Source of the DNA: Lachnospiraceae bacterium
GTDB lineage: Bacteria; Bacillota; Clostridia; Lachnospirales; Lachnospiraceae
NCBI GenBank assembly: GCA_024690605.1
Contig: JAILOV010000010.1
Coordinates: 1 to 64,000 of the forward strand
Length of the DNA: 64,000 bases
Direction of reading: 5' to 3'
The position numbers and the translations under genes were made by a program. Below are positions 34,500-44,195 of this stretch, piece after piece (the first letter of the stretch is position 1; every line of letters begins with the position of its first letter). The notes under the pieces are model-generated. The model was not told the origin of the DNA. It did not search any database and saw only the letters and a list, made by a program, of their open reading frames with translations.

Positions 34500-35633
34500 C
34501 TATCGGATCCGCACACCGTGGTTGAAGACCATGACGATCCGCAGGTCCTCATCAAGTGCCACGAGACAGGCTTTCTTTCCCGGCTCGATGCTGCCGTGAT
34601 CCCGATCGATCCCGATGGCGCGCGCGGGATTGATCGATGCGCATTTCACGGCCGAAGCGAGCGGGATCCCCATATCCCGCACGGCGATCCTGAGGCATTC
34701 CATCAGATGGACCGCACTGCCCGCGATCGTTCCGTCCGCAAGCTGGGCGCGGTGTCCCCTCTTGGTGACCTGCTGACCGCCCAGACGGTAATCGCCGTCC
34801 TCCATGCCGGCCGCTTCCATCGAGTCGCTGATGAAGATGATACGGTCGTCGCCGAACATGCGAAAGGCCGTCCGCACCATGGCCGGGTGAATGTGGATCC
34901 CGTCGCAGATCATCTCGACACGGACGGAACCGGCATCCGCTGCTGCGGGGATGGGTCCGGGGTTACGCGTTCCCATGCCGTTCATCGCGTTGAAAAGATG
35001 CGTGACCTGCTTCACACCGGCAGCGAAGGCGCGGGAAGCAAGATCATAGTCGGCGTTCGTGTGCGCGAGCGACAGGACGGTCTCTCTCCCGACTGCTTCA
35101 ATAAAGGCAAAAGCGCCTTCCGTCTCCGGCGCCAGATCGACGATCCGGATCAGCCCCTGTGCGGCCTCCTGAAGTCTTAAGAACATCGCGGGATCCGGCG
35201 GCACCAGATAGGCGGGATCCTGTGCGCCGCATTTCTCTTTCGAGAGAAACGGTCCCTCCAGACGGATGCCGACGAGTGCGGCGCCGCGTTCTTCCTGCCA
35301 CGCAGCTGCGGCCCTGCAGATCCTTAACAGTTCCTCCTCGGGCAGCGTCATGGTCGCCGGACAGATCGCCGTGACACCCTGACGCTCTTCATAATCCGCG
35401 ATCGCACGGATGGATTCCCCGTCGCCGTCACAGAGATCATGTCCCATGCACCCGTGGAAATGGATGTCCACAAGCCCCGGGATCAGGCGGAGACCGGAAG
35501 CGTCGATCCGTTCCGCCCCGTCCGGCGGCTCAGCGGCGTCGCAAAATCTGCCGTCCGCGATCAGCACATCACCGGCCGTAAAGTGGCCGTCGGAGCGGAA
35601 CACCTGACCGTTTTGCAGCAGGATCGGTCTCAT
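34500..35633 (-). CDS. nagA: N-acetylglucosamine-6-phosphate deacetylase
   Basis: A 377-residue amidohydrolase that deacetylates GlcNAc-6-P in amino-sugar catabolism and wall recycling. The metal motif PGLVDIHFHG (52-61) supplies His58 and His60; LEGPFLS gives the ligand Glu; SLAHTNAD and THLFNAM give further histidines; FISDSMEAAG holds the catalytic Asp. The start at 35633 overlaps the esterase stop (ATGA); an in-frame ATG at 35651 is possible. A nagB partner is not visible. Confidence 0.93.
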   Translation of the reverse strand: MRPILLQNGQVFRSDGHFTAGDVLIADGRFCDAAEPPDGAERIDASGLRLIPGLVDIHFHGCMGHDLCDGDGESIRAIADYEERQGVTAICPATMTLPEEELLRICRAAAAWQEERGAALVGIRLEGPFLSKEKCGAQDPAYLVPPDPAMFLRLQEAAQGLIRIVDLAPETEGAFAFIEAVGRETVLSLAHTNADYDLASRAFAAGVKQVTHLFNAMNGMGTRNPGPIPAAADAGSVRVEMICDGIHIHPAMVRTAFRMFGDDRIIFISDSMEAAGMEDGDYRLGGQQVTKRGHRAQLADGTIAGSAVHLMECLRIAVRDMGIPLASAVKCASINPARAIGIDRDHGSIEPGKKACLVALDEDLRIVMVFNHGVRIR

Positions 35634-36370
35634 GACAGCTTCGGCATCCATCCTTTCACGGCGTCCGCCAGTTCCTCGAAATGCTCGTCATAGCAATGGG
35701 GTGCGCCCTGGATCATGACCAGTTTCGCGTTTTTATAGCGCTTTGCCGCAGCGACCGCGGATGCCATCAGATCCTCGCCGTCCTGATCGCCCTGCACCAC
35801 GAGCACAGGACCCGTGTAGCGGTCGATCGCCGAATCGACATCGATCGTCTGTGCGACGCGCACATAGTTGTTGCCGAGCACAAAATCATTCCATACCGTC
35901 AGATCCTCCGGGATGTTGTCGGGATCAAAACCGGTCCCGAGAAGGCCGCCCTTCCTGGCCAGATCCGGGATCATCGCCGCGGGAGAAAGCGCGATGATGC
36001 CTTTGATCCGGTCATGCTCCATGGCGCCGGCCAGCATAACCGTCAGGCCGCCCTGCGAATGACCGCAGAGATAGATGTCCGTCACAAAATTCAGGCTGCG
36101 CGCATAGTCAACGGCCGTCATCGCGTTCGTCAGCCATTTGTAGAGCGTGTGGTCATGGAACTTCCCTTCACTCTTACCGTGGCCGTACATGTCCACGCGC
36201 AGCGTCGCATAGCCGATCGCATGCAGCATTTCCGAGACCGCAAGGAGATGCGGTTCCGCGTTGTATCCGGTAAAACCGTGGATGATGATCACCAGCGGAC
36301 ACTTCTCCGCGTTTGCATCGGGCATTTCCAGATCAGCGTTCAGTTTGATCCCGTCATCGATCAGAAACAT
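35630..36370 (-). CDS. Alpha/beta hydrolase, cinnamoyl/feruloyl esterase-like
   Basis: A 246-residue cytoplasmic serine esterase. The triad is Ser105 (GHSQGG), Asp197 (QGDQDGE) and His225 (GAPHC), with the oxyanion segment HGFTGY. Length, triad positions and motif spacing resemble Est1E of Butyrivibrio and LJ0536, esterases acting on hydroxycinnamate esters. The specificity is inference. It has AAAGGAGG before the start and is translationally coupled to nagA. Confidence 0.85.
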   Translation of the reverse strand: MFLIDDGIKLNADLEMPDANAEKCPLVIIIHGFTGYNAEPHLLAVSEMLHAIGYATLRVDMYGHGKSEGKFHDHTLYKWLTNAMTAVDYARSLNFVTDIYLCGHSQGGLTVMLAGAMEHDRIKGIIALSPAAMIPDLARKGGLLGTGFDPDNIPEDLTVWNDFVLGNNYVRVAQTIDVDSAIDRYTGPVLVVQGDQDGEDLMASAVAAAKRYKNAKLVMIQGAPHCYDEHFEELADAVKGWMPKLS

Positions 36371-36404
36371 CTTGTCCTCCTTTGCGAAAGCCTTATTTCT
36401 TTGA

Positions 36405-38744
36405 TCATCTCAGTCCCATGAGCATGCCGGCAAGCTGTACGATGACCGCGGCGACCCAGGCGACCAGGCACTGCCAGATCACGACGCAGACAGCCCACTT
36501 TTTGCCGAGTTCCCTTCGGATCGCCGCGACCGCAGCAACACAGGGCGTGTAGAGCAGCGAGAAAACCAGGAGCGACGCCGCCGTGAGCGGTGTGAGCGCA
36601 CGTTCCACCCCCTCCGTGAACAGGATCCCCAGCGTGGAAACAACGCTCTCCTTGGCCATAAAGCCGCTGATGAGTGACGTGCAGATGCGCCAGTCCCCGA
36701 GACCGGCAGGGCGCATGAGCGGTGCAAGCAGACCTGAGACCGCGGCCAGGATGCTCTCTCCCGGATCCGCCGTCAGGCGCAGTCTCGCGTCAAAACTCTG
36801 TAAAAGCCACACGACGATCGTGGCGACCAGGATCACGGAGAAGGCACGCTGCAAAAAATCCCGGGTCTTGTCCCACAAAAGCTGCACGACATTCTTAAAG
36901 CCGGGCATCCGGTAATTGGGCAGTTCCATGACAAACGGCACCGCCTCGCCGCGAAACAACGTTTTCCTGTAGATAAAGGCCACGAGGATGCCAACGATGA
37001 TCCCCAGCAGATACAGGCCGATCATGACCAGCCCCCCATATCGCGGGAAAAAGGCCGCGACAAAAAACGCGTAGATCGGTAGCTTTGCCGTGCAGCTCAT
37101 AAACGGCGTGAGCAGGATCGTCATCCTGCGGTCTCTCTCACTCGGCAGGGTTCTCGTCGCCATCACGGCAGGGACCGTGCAGCCGAAACCGATGAGCATC
37201 GGAACGATGCTCCGCCCCGAAAGGCCGATCCGGCGCAGAAGTTTGTCCATGACAAAGGCGACCCGGGCGATATAACCGCTGTCCTCCATGAGCGACAAAA
37301 ACAGGAAAAGCGTCAGAATGATCGGAAGAAAGGAAAGGACACTCCCGACGCCGGCGAAAATACCCTTAATGATCAGCCCGTGCAGCACCTCGTTGACACC
37401 CGCTGCAGCAAGCGCCCGGTCAGTGAGCGATGCGGCCGCATCGATCCCCCGCTCCAGGATCGCCTGAAGACCGGCGCCGATCACAAAAAAGGTCAGCCAG
37501 AACACCGTGAACATGATCAGGAGAAAAGCGGGAATGGCCGTAAAGCGCCCGGTGAGGATCCTGTCGATCCGCTCGCTCCTGGTCCGCTCTTTGCTCTCCT
37601 TGGGTTTTCTGACCGTCGAAGCACACACCCTGCGGATAAAGGAGAAGCGCATGTCCGCGATGGCGGCGCACCGGTCCAGACCGCGCTCGTTCTCCATCTG
37701 CCGGACGATGTGCTCGATCATCTCCTCTTCGTTGTTGTCGAGCACCAGACTTTTCGTGATCTGCTCATCGCCCTCCACGACCTTGGACGCGGCGAACCGG
37801 ACCGGCAGTCCCGCGCGTTTCGCGTGGTCCTCGATCAGATGGGAAACAGCATGCAGACAGCGGTGCACGGCGCCGCCGTGGTCGTTTTCATCGCAGAAAT
37901 CCTGCCTGACCGGTTTTTCACGGAAATGGGCCACATGAACCGCATGGGAGATCAGCTCATCGACACCCTCATTGTTCGCAGCGGAGATCGGCACGACCGG
38001 TACGCCCAGCAGGAGCTCCATCTCGTTGATGTTGACCGTGCCGCCGTTCTCACGCATCTCATCCATCATATTGAGCGCGACCACCATCGGAATGCCGGTT
38101 TCCAGAAGTTGCATCGTCAGATAGAGATTGCGCTCGATATTGGTGGCGTCAACGATATTGATGATCCCGGCGGGTTTTTCCCTGAGGACAAAATCGCGGG
38201 ACACGATCTCCTCCGTGGAATAGGGCGACATGGAATAGATCCCCGGCAGATCCGTCACGCGGGTGTTCGGGATCCGTCTGATCGGACCGTCCTTGCGGTC
38301 CACCGTCACACCGGGGAAATTACCGACATGCTGATTGGAGCCGGTCAGCTGATTGAAGAGTGTCGTCTTGCCGCTGTTCTGGTTGCCGACCAGAGCAAAC
38401 GTTAAGAGTGCGTCGTCCGGCAGCGGATCGCCACTTCCCTTCGGATGAAAACGGCCGCTCTCACCCAGACCCGGATGCTCGGTCTTCCTGTGCACGGATT
38501 CCGGACGTTCCTCCGCATCCTCTGTCCGTTCGATCCCGATCTTTTCGGCATCGGCCAGCCGGAGGGTCAGTTCATAGCCGTGGATCAGGATCTCCACAGG
38601 ATCGCCCATCGGCGCGTATTTCACCACGCGCACGGATGACCCCGGGATCACCCCCATGTCCAGAAGATGCTGTCTGAGCGCCCCCTCCCCGCCGACTGTC
38701 AGGATCCGGCCGCTCTCGCCGATACGAAGTTCCTTAAGATTCAT
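36405..38744 (-). CDS. feoB: Fused FeoA-FeoB ferrous iron transporter
   Basis: A 779-residue fusion. Residues 1-75 are a FeoA SH3-like domain (MNLKELRIGESGRIL ... VEILIHGYELTLR). A linker follows, then the FeoB G domain with GNQNSGKT (120-127) and DLPGIYS, a helical regulatory domain, and about eight membrane helices (about 410-770) with two gate repeats. It imports Fe(II). FeoA is usually a separate protein, so the fusion fixes the stoichiometry. It follows the small unknown gene at 38749 by 4 bases. Confidence 0.94.
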   Translation of the reverse strand: MNLKELRIGESGRILTVGGEGALRQHLLDMGVIPGSSVRVVKYAPMGDPVEILIHGYELTLRLADAEKIGIERTEDAEERPESVHRKTEHPGLGESGRFHPKGSGDPLPDDALLTFALVGNQNSGKTTLFNQLTGSNQHVGNFPGVTVDRKDGPIRRIPNTRVTDLPGIYSMSPYSTEEIVSRDFVLREKPAGIINIVDATNIERNLYLTMQLLETGIPMVVALNMMDEMRENGGTVNINEMELLLGVPVVPISAANNEGVDELISHAVHVAHFREKPVRQDFCDENDHGGAVHRCLHAVSHLIEDHAKRAGLPVRFAASKVVEGDEQITKSLVLDNNEEEMIEHIVRQMENERGLDRCAAIADMRFSFIRRVCASTVRKPKESKERTRSERIDRILTGRFTAIPAFLLIMFTVFWLTFFVIGAGLQAILERGIDAAASLTDRALAAAGVNEVLHGLIIKGIFAGVGSVLSFLPIILTLFLFLSLMEDSGYIARVAFVMDKLLRRIGLSGRSIVPMLIGFGCTVPAVMATRTLPSERDRRMTILLTPFMSCTAKLPIYAFFVAAFFPRYGGLVMIGLYLLGIIVGILVAFIYRKTLFRGEAVPFVMELPNYRMPGFKNVVQLLWDKTRDFLQRAFSVILVATIVVWLLQSFDARLRLTADPGESILAAVSGLLAPLMRPAGLGDWRICTSLISGFMAKESVVSTLGILFTEGVERALTPLTAASLLVFSLLYTPCVAAVAAIRRELGKKWAVCVVIWQCLVAWVAAVIVQLAGMLMGLR

Positions 38745-38748
38745 ACTG

Positions 38749-39054
38749 TCATTCCTGTGCTGTCCCGTCCCGATCCGCTGCCGGCATCACCAAACCGGTA
38801 TCATATCGCGCGGCCCGGTAGCCGATCGCCACAAGATGGGAGATCAGCGGATCGATCACATGTTTGTTGTAGGCGGAAACATCATACCATTTCGGACAGA
38901 AGACCTTAAGGCTGCGCCTGACCTCCTTAAGGATCTTCAGATCCCCCGGAGACAGCGGAATGTCGCCGAAAAAGACATCCCGGTCCAGCTGCGCGTAAGC
39001 CTCGATCAAAGCCTCCGATCTGCCGATCTTTTCATTGACCTCATGCTCTCCCAC
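38749..39054 (-). CDS. Small unknown protein upstream of feoAB
   Basis: A 101-residue soluble protein with a mainly helical N-terminal half and the fragment VFCPKWYD near the middle. I do not recognise it. The start is the GTG at 39054, placed 8 bases after a strong AAAGGAGG; a frame reaching ATG 39078 would read through that ribosome site. It ends 4 bases before feoAB, so the two are almost certainly co-translated. Confidence 0.65.
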   Translation of the reverse strand: MGEHEVNEKIGRSEALIEAYAQLDRDVFFGDIPLSPGDLKILKEVRRSLKVFCPKWYDVSAYNKHVIDPLISHLVAIGYRAARYDTGLVMPAADRDGTAQE

Positions 39055-39085
39055 AACGATTGCCTCCTTTCGGATCAAGCTTCGT

Positions 39086-40201
39086 TCATTTATCCAGCAG
39101 TTCCGATGCCTCCCGCATCAGCTCGATGATCGGCAGATGCTGCGGGCAGACACCCTCGCACTGGCCGCAGCCGATGCAGTCGCCCGCTTTTCCGCTCTGT
39201 GTGATCAGTTCGCGATAGCCCTGCAGGATGCGCGCATCCCCGGGTTCGCGGCGAAGAGAATTGACCATACGGAAGATCTCGGGAATGTTGATGCTCTGCG
39301 GACACCCGTCACAGCAATAGCGACAGGCGGTGCATCCGATCTGCGGCACGCTCAGGATATCCTGCGTCACCTCGTTGATGAGTTTCCGCTCCTCATCGGA
39401 AAGAGGTTCAAATCCGGTAAAGGTCTTCAGATTGTCGCGCATCTGCTCCTCATTGGACATGCCGGAGAGGATCGTCGCGACGCCGGGAAGAGAACCGACA
39501 AAGCGGAGTGCCCAGGAGGCGGCCGTCGCGTCGGGGCGCATGCTGCGGAACTTCTCCATGACCGCCGGTGCCGGAGCAGCCAGCGTGCCGCCCTTGACGG
39601 GCTCCATGACGATGATCGGGATGTTTCTCTCGCTCAGGATCTCATAGAGTTTCTGCGAAGAGACGCCGGGATTCGTCCAGTCCAGATAGTTAAGCTGGAT
39701 CTGCACGAATTCCACCTCGGGATGCTTATCAAGGATCTGCTCAAGAAGACCGGGTGTTCCGTGGAAGGAGAACCCGAAGTGGCGGATGCTACCCTCCTCC
39801 TTCTTTTTCAGGCCCCAGGAAAAGGCATCATACTTTTCGTACTGGTCGTATTTGTCCTCGGCGATCGCGTGCAGCAGATAGAAATCATAGAAATCAACGC
39901 CCGCCCGTTCCAGCTGCACCTCGAAGAGACGGTCAAGATCGGAATTCTGCCTCACTTCCCAGATTGGCATCTTGGTCGCCAGCGTAAAGGAATCCCGGGG
40001 ATGGCGCTTCACGATCGCTTCTCTGGCCGCCACCTCGGATCTGCCGCCGTGATAGACATAGGCGGTATCAAAATAATTGAGTCCTGCCGCGAGATAGGCA
40101 TCCGTCATCCGGCTGACCTGTTCGATATCGATCTGTCCGTCCTTTTCCGGCAGACGCATCAGGCCAAAACCCAGCTTCGGCATCTTTGCAAGTTCGATCA
40201 T
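39086..40201 (-). CDS. Aldo/keto reductase with C-terminal 4Fe-4S domain
   Basis: A 371-residue protein. The AKR barrel (about 1-270) has the catalytic set Asp45, Tyr50 (YFDTAYVYHGG) and Lys77 (LATKMP). A ferredoxin-type tail follows with CTACRYCCDGCP and CIGCGQCEGVCP, predicting two clusters. The family includes clostridial oxidoreductases of unknown substrate. The start at 40201 follows AAAGGGGGG. It is the first gene of a unit running through feoAB to nagA. Confidence 0.9.
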   Translation of the reverse strand: MIELAKMPKLGFGLMRLPEKDGQIDIEQVSRMTDAYLAAGLNYFDTAYVYHGGRSEVAAREAIVKRHPRDSFTLATKMPIWEVRQNSDLDRLFEVQLERAGVDFYDFYLLHAIAEDKYDQYEKYDAFSWGLKKKEEGSIRHFGFSFHGTPGLLEQILDKHPEVEFVQIQLNYLDWTNPGVSSQKLYEILSERNIPIIVMEPVKGGTLAAPAPAVMEKFRSMRPDATAASWALRFVGSLPGVATILSGMSNEEQMRDNLKTFTGFEPLSDEERKLINEVTQDILSVPQIGCTACRYCCDGCPQSINIPEIFRMVNSLRREPGDARILQGYRELITQSGKAGDCIGCGQCEGVCPQHLPIIELMREASELLDK

Positions 40202-40253
40202 TTCAGTCCCCCCTTTCTTCCCTTCCTGGAAAAGCGTGATTGCTTCTTCTATC

Positions 40254-40282
40254 ATCTTACCCGAAAACAGCTGCCGGTGCAA
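40254..40282 (-). promoter_or_regulatory. Promoter of the aldo/keto reductase-feoAB unit
   Basis: -35 TTGCAC (40282-40277), 17-base spacer, -10 TAAGAT (40259-40254). Confidence 0.65.
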
Positions 40283-40304
40283 GATTCATGCACGATCCGG
40301 CCGT

Positions 40305-40931
40305 TCAGCGGGAGGCGTCCGATCCCCTCCGCGCACGGTGCCTGATCACCAGGATCATGACCGCCGCGATCAGCGCTCCCCCGATCATCCCGCCGGCATG
40401 CGCCGCCATATTGACGCTGCGGTAGGTCATCCCGTAGGCGAGATTCAGGACGAGCGTGATCACGATCCCGCGAAGCGAAAGAAACTGCCGCATGGAAGGA
40501 ATGAGAGCCAGTGCCGCATAGGCACCGAACAGACCGAAGATCGCGCCGGAGGCACCGGCCGAGACGGCAAATTCCTGTGTGTGCATCTCCCATCCCACGG
40601 TCAGGAGATTGCCGGCAAGTCCGGCGCAGAAGTAGATGCAGAGATACCTGGCTTTTCCGTAGACCCGTTCGATCGCCGGGCCGAGATTGATGAGAGAGAT
40701 CATGTTGCAGGCAAGATGCGTGATACCGAAATGCAGAAACATCGCGGTAAAAAGCCGCCAATACTGACCGGCGGCCAGATGCGGCGTCGTCTGCGCGCCG
40801 AACAGAAGAGCCACCTGTGTCTTCGTGCTGCCGCCGGCGATCGTCTCCAGCACGAAGACGACGATATTGACCGCGACCAGAAGAAAGGTCACGGGAGACC
40901 GGCGAAAAAACGCCGTGATGCGCTCCGGCAT
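40305..40931 (-). CDS. Rhomboid intramembrane serine protease
   Basis: A 208-residue, six-helix membrane protein. The catalytic dyad is Ser128 (SAGASGAIFGL) and His178 (NMAAHAGG); the oxyanion residues are in HLACN (72-76). The C-terminus is short and basic. Rhomboids cut transmembrane substrates; the target is unknown. The ATG at 40931 overlaps the hisZG stop by one base (TGATG), and a GTG at 40934 is the alternative. Confidence 0.92.
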   Translation of the reverse strand: MPERITAFFRRSPVTFLLVAVNIVVFVLETIAGGSTKTQVALLFGAQTTPHLAAGQYWRLFTAMFLHFGITHLACNMISLINLGPAIERVYGKARYLCIYFCAGLAGNLLTVGWEMHTQEFAVSAGASGAIFGLFGAYAALALIPSMRQFLSLRGIVITLVLNLAYGMTYRSVNMAAHAGGMIGGALIAAVMILVIRHRARRGSDASR

Positions 40932-42550
40932 CACAGGTTTTCGCGCATCCTGCCGATCAGCTGCGCGATCCGTGTGCTCTCCGTCTGCAGGCTCACCGGG
41001 TTGACGATCACGCGCGCGGAGAGCGGACAGATCTCCTCCAGAACCTCCAGACCGTTCTCCCTGAGCGTGGAACCGGTCTCGACGATATCGACGATCACGT
41101 CGGACAGCGACACGATGGGACCCAGTTCCACGGATCCGTTCAGCTTGATGAGTTCCACCGTCTGCTTCTTCGTGTTGTAGAAATAATCTCTCGCGATCCG
41201 CGGATACTTGGTGGCGACGCGGATCATCTCACGGTGCTTTAACAGCTCCGCCGCCTCTTTGCGTCCGCAGACGCACATCCGGCATTTTCCGAAGCCGAGA
41301 TCCAGCACCTCGCAGACACGCCGGTTCTCCTCCAGGATCGTGTCCGCACCGACGATCCCGATATCCGCGGCACCGTATTCGACATAAGTCGGCACGTCGG
41401 GTCCCTTGGCGAGGAAGAACGAGAGCTTTTCTCCTTCGTTGGTAAAGATCAGTTTCCGGGTGTCCTTGTCCTCCATCTCCGGGCAGGAGATCCCGCATCG
41501 GCCGAGCAGCTTCATCGCTTCTTTGGCAAGTCTCCCCTTGCCCAGAGCGATCGTGAGCCCCTCTTTTTTGCTGCCGGCAAGCGCCGCCGCAAGATCATCC
41601 GTCACCATCATGAAGCCGACGGCAGGCGCCGGGGAACCGAATTTTTCAAGAAGCGCGTCATAGCGTCCGCCGCGCGCGATCGGCTCACCCAGACCGTGGG
41701 TGTAGGCGCGGAAGACCACGCCGGTATAGTAGCGGTAGCGATTGAGAAGACCCGGGTCAAAGGTGATGTACTGCTCCACCCCGAAACGGGCCAGTGCTTC
41801 ATAGAGCGACTTGAGCCTCCGGATCGCCGCTTTGGATCGGTCGTTGTCCACGATCTTTTCCAGTTCATCCAGCGACTTTTCTCCGGAAAAGAGATCCGCG
41901 ACGGCAAGCAGCTGCGAACGGCAGGGCTCTGTGATCCCGCTCCCGGAGAGGAGGCGTTCCGTGGCAAAGGCATTCCGGTCACAGATGCAGTCCAGAAGTT
42001 CGTTCTCCGTATCGGCATCGATCCCGGCCGCTTCACAGATCCCGTAGAAATAGTCTACATGGCCGACGCACATCTTGATGTCGGTGATCCCGGCCGCCAG
42101 GAGCGACCGGACCGCCAGCGCGATGATCTCGGCATCCGCCTGCACCGAATCGTCGTTGTAGAATTCCGCTCCCATCTGCGTCTCTTCACGCAGTTTCCCC
42201 TGAAGACTGTCGCGGTTGTTGAACACGCTCCCTCTGTAGAAAAGGCGGAGCGGATCTTTGCTCTCCAGAAAATACTTCGCTGCGGTCCTGGCGATCGAAG
42301 GTGTGAAATCCGGACGGAGCACCATCGTCTCCCCGTTTCTGTCGGAGTATTTGAACAGATCATTGGCGCTCGTCGTGCCGATCTCGCCGGCGAACAGATC
42401 GAAGTATTCCAGCGCCGGTGTCCGGATCTCGCGATAACCGAAGGATGCAAAGGTTTCCGCGATCTTCTCCTCCGCTGCCATCTGTCTCGTCAGTGCCTCT
42501 CCGTAGAGGTCGCGCACGCCCTCCGGTGTGTGGGTCAGTTCTCTTCTCAT
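40931..42550 (-). CDS. hisZG: Fused HisZ-HisG ATP phosphoribosyltransferase
   Basis: A 539-residue fusion. Residues 1 to about 320 resemble HisZ, a histidyl-tRNA synthetase paralogue (PEGVRDLYGE, RPDFTPSIAR, YRYYTGVVF). Residues about 325-539 are the short-form HisG (GLTIALGKGRLAKEA ... DIVETGSTLRENGLEVLEE), which needs HisZ for activity. It performs the first step of histidine synthesis, with HisZ providing histidine feedback. Both catalytic parts look intact. No other his gene is visible in the window. Confidence 0.93.
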   Translation of the reverse strand: MRRELTHTPEGVRDLYGEALTRQMAAEEKIAETFASFGYREIRTPALEYFDLFAGEIGTTSANDLFKYSDRNGETMVLRPDFTPSIARTAAKYFLESKDPLRLFYRGSVFNNRDSLQGKLREETQMGAEFYNDDSVQADAEIIALAVRSLLAAGITDIKMCVGHVDYFYGICEAAGIDADTENELLDCICDRNAFATERLLSGSGITEPCRSQLLAVADLFSGEKSLDELEKIVDNDRSKAAIRRLKSLYEALARFGVEQYITFDPGLLNRYRYYTGVVFRAYTHGLGEPIARGGRYDALLEKFGSPAPAVGFMMVTDDLAAALAGSKKEGLTIALGKGRLAKEAMKLLGRCGISCPEMEDKDTRKLIFTNEGEKLSFFLAKGPDVPTYVEYGAADIGIVGADTILEENRRVCEVLDLGFGKCRMCVCGRKEAAELLKHREMIRVATKYPRIARDYFYNTKKQTVELIKLNGSVELGPIVSLSDVIVDIVETGSTLRENGLEVLEEICPLSARVIVNPVSLQTESTRIAQLIGRMRENL

Positions 42551-42579
42551 ATCAGGTTCTCTCCCTTTATCCTTAAAAC

Positions 42580-43116
42580 CTATCGCTCATCCAGATCCAG
42601 CCGCAGCGCCTCCAGATACGGCACGAGGATCGACCGCTCGCTGCCCTGCGGAAGATAATACTTTTCATCCAGTTCATCGGCGCGAAAACTCTTCCTGCCG
42701 CCTGCCTGTGCCCGATCCCAGAAGCGCCTGAGATCCCTGAACGGCAGGTAGTAGAAACGGTCCCTCGCCGTAAAGCAGATCAGGAAAAATGCCACACCGT
42801 CCTGTTTCTCGAAATTCTCCATGAACGCCACCTGATGCGGGTGGATGTTCTGCAGGGCAAAGGTGTCCGACGCGCACTCCTTGGCATCGAAGCAGACCGG
42901 GATCCCCTGCACGGCACCGATATAGTCCACCGTGCTCTTCTGGTCAAAATAAGCAAGCGTGATGTGACGCGAGGTCTTGTCGATCTCGATCGGTGTGATC
43001 GGCGTCGGTATCTTCTGGATGAGTGCAAGCCCCAGTTCCAGGTAGCGCTCGTTGGTCCGGTTGACCATCTCCTCCAGCGTCGATCCGCGCAGGCCTCTGG
43101 AATTCCAGGTGCTCAT
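42580..43116 (-). CDS. recU: Holliday junction resolvase RecU
   Basis: A 178-residue RecU, the Firmicute branch-specific endonuclease that cuts Holliday junctions. It begins MSTWNSRGLRGSTLEE and keeps the nuclease core: a Glu (LEEMVN), STVDYIG and FDAKE, then LHPHQ-like IHPHQVAFM. In Bacilli recU pairs with a PBP gene; here it is coupled by a 4-base overlap to an RluC-like gene. A long upstream frame extension to 43254 is rejected. Confidence 0.92.
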   Translation of the reverse strand: MSTWNSRGLRGSTLEEMVNRTNERYLELGLALIQKIPTPITPIEIDKTSRHITLAYFDQKSTVDYIGAVQGIPVCFDAKECASDTFALQNIHPHQVAFMENFEKQDGVAFFLICFTARDRFYYLPFRDLRRFWDRAQAGGRKSFRADELDEKYYLPQGSERSILVPYLEALRLDLDER

Positions 43117-44195
43117 TTCCGCTCCTTCCGCGACCGCAGATCCGGAAACCGGTCGGCAAACGGTGCTTCGCTTATAAACGTGCGGCCGCTCAAACCGGAC
43201 AGGGCACCCTCCGTCCCGGGAAACGTGATCCGCGCGCAGTGCAGCAACTGCCATTTCGCGCCAAACCGCTTCTCATCGGAAGCCGTGACACTGCCTCCGT
43301 ATTTCCTGTCCCCGACGATCGGATGTCCGATCGAAGCCAATTGTGCCCGGAGCTGATGCGGTTTTCCTGTGATCAGTTCGGCCTCGACCATCGTCGCATC
43401 CGCGTCGGAAAGATAACCCAACGGACGGATGAACGCGCGGACTGCCATTCCTTTGTCCGTCACCCTCGACCGGTTCGCGGCGCGGTCTTTGACCAGCGCA
43501 CCGGTAAGCTCTCTTTCCTTTTTCATCTCCCCGTGCACGGCGGCGAGATAGTATTTTCCCACGGTCCTGTCCCGCAACATCCGCGAAACTGCCTGCGCTG
43601 CGGCAAGAGAAACGGCACAGATGACGATACCGCTCGTGTTGCGGTCGAGGCGGTGACAGATGCCGGGGCGGAACACGCCGAGATCCCTGACCGTAACGGC
43701 ACCCGTGGACAGGAGATACCCGAGCACCCAGTCATTCAGGCTTTCATCGCTTTGTCCGGCCCGCTGTGACAGGAGTCCTGCCGGCTTATCTACGATCAGA
43801 AGATCAGGATCCTCATAGAGGACAGAGATCTCCGGGTGTCTTCGAAAGCACGCCTCTGCCGCTTCCATAAGCTCCGCAAAAGACCGGTCCGCTTCCGATC
43901 GCAGCGTGTCACCGGATCCCCCCGCTCCGCCGGAAACAGGATGTGCGTCCTCCCCGCCGTGAACCCGGAAGGCCGGATGCAGAAACTTCTCCCAGGTTTC
44001 GTCGGAAAAAAAGCACTGCACACGGTCACCTTCCGACAGAAGCTCATTTCCCGCCGCTCTCCTGCCGTTGAGCGTGATGTTCTTCTTCCTGAGCTGCGCG
44101 TAGAGAAGCGGTTTCGGGGCACCCGAAAGGACATGCGTGAGATATTTGTCCAGCCGTTTGCCGACACCGTTCGGATCTACGAGGAGTTCTTTCAT
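43113..44195 (-). CDS. RluC/RluA-family pseudouridine synthase
   Basis: A 360-residue enzyme with an N-terminal S4 domain (about 10-70) and a catalytic domain bearing HRLDRNTSG (catalytic Asp) and ELITGKPHQLRAQ. A stretch of about 30 residues rich in Gly/Ser and acidic groups (about 80-110) joins the two. It is a second RluA-type enzyme besides rluD, and its target is probably 23S rRNA but not determinable. It abuts the upstream membrane protein gene. Confidence 0.9.
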   Translation of the reverse strand: MKELLVDPNGVGKRLDKYLTHVLSGAPKPLLYAQLRKKNITLNGRRAAGNELLSEGDRVQCFFSDETWEKFLHPAFRVHGGEDAHPVSGGAGGSGDTLRSEADRSFAELMEAAEACFRRHPEISVLYEDPDLLIVDKPAGLLSQRAGQSDESLNDWVLGYLLSTGAVTVRDLGVFRPGICHRLDRNTSGIVICAVSLAAAQAVSRMLRDRTVGKYYLAAVHGEMKKERELTGALVKDRAANRSRVTDKGMAVRAFIRPLGYLSDADATMVEAELITGKPHQLRAQLASIGHPIVGDRKYGGSVTASDEKRFGAKWQLLHCARITFPGTEGALSGLSGRTFISEAPFADRFPDLRSRKERK

